From assembly GCF_016464305.1 (NCBI RefSeq), contig NZ_JAEIOJ010000012.1:27650-91649 (forward strand): DNA of 64,000 bases. The letters run 5' to 3'. The translations under genes were made by a program, and so were the position numbers. The notes under the pieces are model-generated. The model made no database searches. It worked only from the letters and a program-made list of their open reading frames with translations, and was not told where the DNA came from. Source of the DNA: Umezawaea beigongshangensis (GTDB lineage: Bacteria; Actinomycetota; Actinomycetes; Mycobacteriales; Pseudonocardiaceae). Every line of letters starts with the position of its first letter. The first letter of the stretch is position 1. Positions 61,396 to 64,000 of this stretch are shown piece by piece.

Positions 61396-62073
61396 GTGGC
61401 GGTCGAACGCGCGCTGGAGACGAAGTACCGCATCGCGGAGACGGCGATGGCGCTGTTCCTGGAGCAGGGCTACGAGAGCGTCACCGTCGAGGCTGTCGCC
61501 GACGCGGCGCGGACGTCCCGGCGCACGGTCTTCCGCTACTTCGACGGCAAGGACGAGCTGGCGTTCCCCGACCACTCCGCGCGCCTGGAACTGCTGGCGC
61601 GCACCCTGGTGGAACCCACCGGTGGACGCTCGCCGGTCGACGTCGTCATCGCGGCCACCGAGGCGGTGATGCTCGACTTCCTCGGTCGGCCGGAACTGGT
61701 GCTGCGGCGCTACCGGCTGACCCGTCTCGTGCCGGAGCTCCGCAAGCGCGAGGTGCTGGAGAACGAGCGCTACGTCGCGTTGACCAGGGCCTACCTGCGC
61801 GACCACCTGCCACAGGACGGTCCGTCGTTCCTGCCGGTGGCGCTCTCGGCGCTGATCGACGCGATGCACCGCTCGGCGCTCGGCAACTTCGCCCGCAGCG
61901 GCGGGACCTCGGACGCGCGCGCCGAGCTCCAGGAGGGCGTGGAGTGGGTTCGCCGGGTGCTGGCCGCCGATCCGAGCACCGGCGGCCCTCTGCTGCTGGC
62001 CGTCCTGCCGGACACCGCGGCCGTGCGGCAGTCGCTGGCGGCGCTGCGCGACCAGGCCAGGGACCTGATCTGA
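61396..62073 (+). CDS. TetR/AcrR family regulator
   Basis: A 225-residue repressor. Helix-turn-helix ~12-60: MALFLEQGYESVTVEAVADA followed by ARTSRRTVFRYFDGKDEL. The R-R-T-V-F-R-Y-F form is typical of actinobacterial MftR/FadR-like members. The ligand-binding domain is helical. GTG 61396 has a GGGAGGTGAGG stretch upstream. A bidirectional terminator separates it from the convergent hydrolase. It may control the upstream permease, but no shared palindrome was found next to it. Confidence 0.9.
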   Translation: MAVERALETKYRIAETAMALFLEQGYESVTVEAVADAARTSRRTVFRYFDGKDELAFPDHSARLELLARTLVEPTGGRSPVDVVIAATEAVMLDFLGRPELVLRRYRLTRLVPELRKREVLENERYVALTRAYLRDHLPQDGPSFLPVALSALIDAMHRSALGNFARSGGTSDARAELQEGVEWVRRVLAADPSTGGPLLLAVLPDTAAVRQSLAALRDQARDLI

Positions 62074-62103
62074 CGGTGCGGTGGTCCCCGCGTCGTCCGG
62101 GAG

Positions 62104-62142
62104 CCGTTGCCCCGCACGGGTGACGAGCGTGCGGGGCAACGG
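62104..62142. terminator. bidirectional terminator
   Basis: Perfect 14-bp arms (62104-62117 and 62129-62142) with an 11-nt loop between convergent stops at 62073 and 62153. Confidence 0.85.
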
Positions 62143-62152
62143 CCGGAGACGG

Positions 62153-63178
62153 TCACCCGTCGAGGAAGCGCAGCAGCTCCGCGGTGACGAACTCCGGGTT
62201 CTCCTCAACCAGCCAGTGCCCGGCGTTCGGCACGTCCACGGCTCGCACGACGTCGGTCATGCGCGGGGCCGCGATGGTCCGGATCGCGTCGAGCTGCCCC
62301 TCGGCGGTCATGAGCAGGGCCGGGACGCGCACCGGTGCGGCCGCCACGGTGTCGCGGACGTCCTCGTCGAGAGCGCGGTAGAGCTCGAAGCCGCCCGAGA
62401 GCGCGTCCGGCCTGCTGTAGGTCCGCGCGTACTCGTCGATCTCGGCGTCGGTGAACGGGGAGCGGTCCGACGTGCCGCCGAACGCCGTGCCGCCGAAGGA
62501 GACCTGCGGGTAGAACAGCGCCAGGTACTCGCGGACGTCGTCGCCGACCACCGCCTCGGGAACCCGCGGCTGGGAGTGGAAGGCGATGTGCCAGCTCAGC
62601 GAGCGGTAGGTGGGCGCGTCGATCCCCGGTCCCGGAAGCGGCAGGTCGAGGTAGCCCAGGCGTGCGGTGTCGGCGGGGAACTGGGCGGCGTACTGGAAGG
62701 CGACCGCGGCGCCGAGGTCGTGCCCGACGACGCGGGCGTCGCGCACTCCGAGCCGCTCGGCGACCAGGGAGTGCACGTACCGCGCCAGGGTGGCCTTGTC
62801 GTAGCCGGTCGGGGAACCGGTGCTGTCGCCCAGTCCGGGCAGGTCGACGGCGTAGACGGTGTGGTGCTCGGCGAGGGCGGGCATGATCGACCACCAGCCG
62901 AACCAGGTCTGGGGCCAGCCGTGCAGCAGCACGACCGGCGAACCGCTGCCACCGGTCACGTAGTGCATGCGCACGCCGTCGACGTCGGCGAACTCGTGCC
63001 AGAAGGTGCTCTGGAACTGCGGGTCCTGCCCGGTCGCGGCGGTGTGGGGAGCGGGGGCGTCGGTCACGGGTGCGGAGCAGGCCGCGGTGCTGATCGCGAG
63101 CAGCAGGGCGAGCGCGGTGGCGACCGCCCGGCGTGCGGAAACGGGGAAGCGGTACGGCTTCCGAGGTGTGGTGATCAC
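62153..63178 (-). CDS. epoxide-hydrolase-like alpha/beta hydrolase, secreted lipoprotein
   Basis: A 341-residue alpha/beta hydrolase. A lipoprotein-type signal (AVATALALLLAISTAACS) places it outside the membrane. The fold shows HYVTGGSGSPVVLLHGWPQT (HGWP oxyanion motif), the Asp nucleophile in VGHDLGAAVAFQYA, and the catalytic His in VPNAGHWLVEENPEFV. An Asp nucleophile with HGxP is the pattern of epoxide hydrolases and haloalkane dehalogenases. GTG 63178 has GGAGG upstream. It is divergent from an XRE-cupin regulator that probably controls it. Confidence 0.88.
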   Translation of the reverse strand: MITTPRKPYRFPVSARRAVATALALLLAISTAACSAPVTDAPAPHTAATGQDPQFQSTFWHEFADVDGVRMHYVTGGSGSPVVLLHGWPQTWFGWWSIMPALAEHHTVYAVDLPGLGDSTGSPTGYDKATLARYVHSLVAERLGVRDARVVGHDLGAAVAFQYAAQFPADTARLGYLDLPLPGPGIDAPTYRSLSWHIAFHSQPRVPEAVVGDDVREYLALFYPQVSFGGTAFGGTSDRSPFTDAEIDEYARTYSRPDALSGGFELYRALDEDVRDTVAAAPVRVPALLMTAEGQLDAIRTIAAPRMTDVVRAVDVPNAGHWLVEENPEFVTAELLRFLDG

Positions 63179-63243
63179 GTGTTCTGGTCCTCCGATCGGG
63201 ATGCGTCCACCTTCGCCGCGCTCACCTCGATCTGGCACGAGAA

Positions 63244-63260
63244 CTTGCGGTAGTGGCAAG
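63244..63260. promoter_or_regulatory. possible operator between hydrolase and XRE-cupin genes
   Basis: CTTGC and GCAAG arms with a 7-bp spacer lie in the 91-bp divergent gap, just before the regulator start. Short symmetry, so only tentative. Confidence 0.4.
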
Positions 63261-63269
63261 CTCGCTCGT

Positions 63270-63875
63270 GTGGAAGGACCAACTGAGGACGTGCTCGACG
63301 CGGTGGGACCGCGACTGCGGGCACTGCGTCGTGGCCGGGGCATCACCCTCGCCGAGCTCTCGATGACGATCGGGGTGTCGGAGAGCACCCTGTCGCGGCT
63401 GGAGAGCGGGCAGCGCCGGGCGACCCTGGAGCTGCTGCTGGCGCTCGCCCGCGTCTACGACGTTCCGCTGGACGACCTCGTCGGCGCTCCGCGCACCGGT
63501 GACCCGCGCATCCACCTGAAGCCGGTCCACCGGTTCGGGATGATCTTCGTGCCGCTGTTCCGGCGGCCCGGTGGGACGCAGGCGTTCAAGATGATCATCC
63601 CCGCCCGGTCGGCGCCGCTCGAGCCGACTCCGCAGACGCACGACGGCTCCGAGTGGCTGTACGTGCTCAGCGGCCGTCTGCGGCTGGTGCTCGGGGAGCA
63701 GGACCTCACGCTGCCGGCCGGCGAGGCCGCCGAGTTCGACACGTCCTCGCCGCACTGGCTGGGCAGCGCCGACGGTGGCGCGGTGGAACTGCTGGTCCTC
63801 TACGGCCCTCAGGGGGTGCGTGCGCACGTGCGCTCCGATCTCGGCCGGTCGTCCCGGACCGGGACCTGGGGCTGA
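63270..63875 (+). CDS. XRE-family regulator with cupin sensor domain
   Basis: A 201-residue regulator. HTH at ~12-68: LRALRRGRGITLAELSMTIG followed by VSESTLSRLESGQRRATLEL. A cupin_2 barrel at ~100-185 follows (THDGSEWLYVLSGRLRLVLG, LPAGEAAEFDTSSPHWLGS). XRE-cupin proteins sense small molecules and often regulate a neighbouring catabolic gene, here the divergent hydrolase. GTG 63270 is chosen from homology; the ribosome binding site is weak. Confidence 0.88.
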   Translation: MEGPTEDVLDAVGPRLRALRRGRGITLAELSMTIGVSESTLSRLESGQRRATLELLLALARVYDVPLDDLVGAPRTGDPRIHLKPVHRFGMIFVPLFRRPGGTQAFKMIIPARSAPLEPTPQTHDGSEWLYVLSGRLRLVLGEQDLTLPAGEAAEFDTSSPHWLGSADGGAVELLVLYGPQGVRAHVRSDLGRSSRTGTWG

Positions 63876-64000
63876 GGGCGAGAGGCGGCGCGCGGACCGC
63901 GTCGCGGGGCCCCGCCGGCCCGGGCCCCCGCCGCCCCGGCCGCCCCGCCCCCCGAACAGCGAGACCCCGGGGGGGGGGGGCCCCCGCCCGACGGTGGGGC
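63876..64000. other. low-complexity end of window
   Basis: After the last gene the sequence becomes almost pure G/C with long C and G runs (a run of more than ten G near 63,970). It looks like an assembly edge or sequencing artefact rather than functional DNA. Confidence 0.6.

Overview
The window is very GC-rich, with third codon positions almost always G or C, many GTG starts and hairpin terminators without U-tracts. Gene content (MmyB-, TioE- and HxlR-type regulators, a terpenoid gene set, secreted CBM2-linked cellulases and xylanases) points to a filamentous actinomycete, plausibly of the Pseudonocardiaceae (inference). No rRNA, tRNA or CRISPR array was seen.

Region 1 (1-5.1 kb) is a scarred accessory region. 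Two near-identical 423-bp insertion-sequence fragments lie in opposite orientation around a MetE-like gene. They are followed by a TetR regulator with a double palindromic operator, a deletion-broken SDR gene, and an IS110-type remnant that abuts a sirtuin gene.

Region 2 (5-19.3 kb) holds regulators and small metabolic units: a sirtuin, an MmyB-like regulator, an NmrA/SnoaL pair divergent from a TetR gene, a type II thioesterase, and a 2,3-dihydroxybenzoate half-pathway (EntA-like dehydrogenase and isochorismate synthase, with no isochorismatase or ligase). It also has a secreted beta-propeller protein, a secreted trypsin-like peptidase with a lipoprotein, and an HxlR/NmrA divergent pair around a perfect operator palindrome.

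Region 3 (19.5-31.1 kb) is a compact terpenoid, probably meroterpenoid, biosynthetic cluster. It encodes a squalene-cyclase-like protein without the usual DxDD acid motif, a P450, an Fe/2-oxoglutarate dioxygenase, an O-methyltransferase, an FAD monooxygenase, a UbiA prenyltransferase, an unusual aminotransferase-polyprenyl diphosphate synthase fusion, and an MFS exporter. A decayed copy of the aminotransferase N-terminus lies just upstream of the cyclase. A plausible order is: the synthase domain makes the prenyl chain, UbiA attaches it to an acceptor, the FAD enzyme epoxidises it, the cyclase folds it, and the P450, dioxygenase and methyltransferase decorate it. The role of the aminotransferase domain is open. 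This is the best candidate for an undescribed system.

Region 4 (31.4-43.2 kb) has a 998-residue secreted multidomain protein (PA14, propeller, CBM, DUF1080), an SDR pair, an erythromycin-esterase-like protein, a TioE-type MerR regulator that appears to start at CTG, and a sugar ABC transporter divergent from a LacI regulator.

Region 5 (43.2-59.5 kb) is a plant-polysaccharide locus: two GH62 arabinofuranosidases, a CE1 esterase-CBM2, GH6-CBM2, GH27-ricin, a secreted alpha/beta hydrolase, a xylooligosaccharide-type ABC transporter, cytoplasmic GH43, and GH10-CBM. Two long promoter regions share the palindrome CGAAAGTTTCG plus CGTTAAC elements, suggesting a common repressor. The window ends with an MFS permease, a broken carboxylesterase, a TetR regulator, an epoxide-hydrolase-like lipoprotein, an XRE-cupin regulator, and low-complexity sequence that may be an assembly edge.
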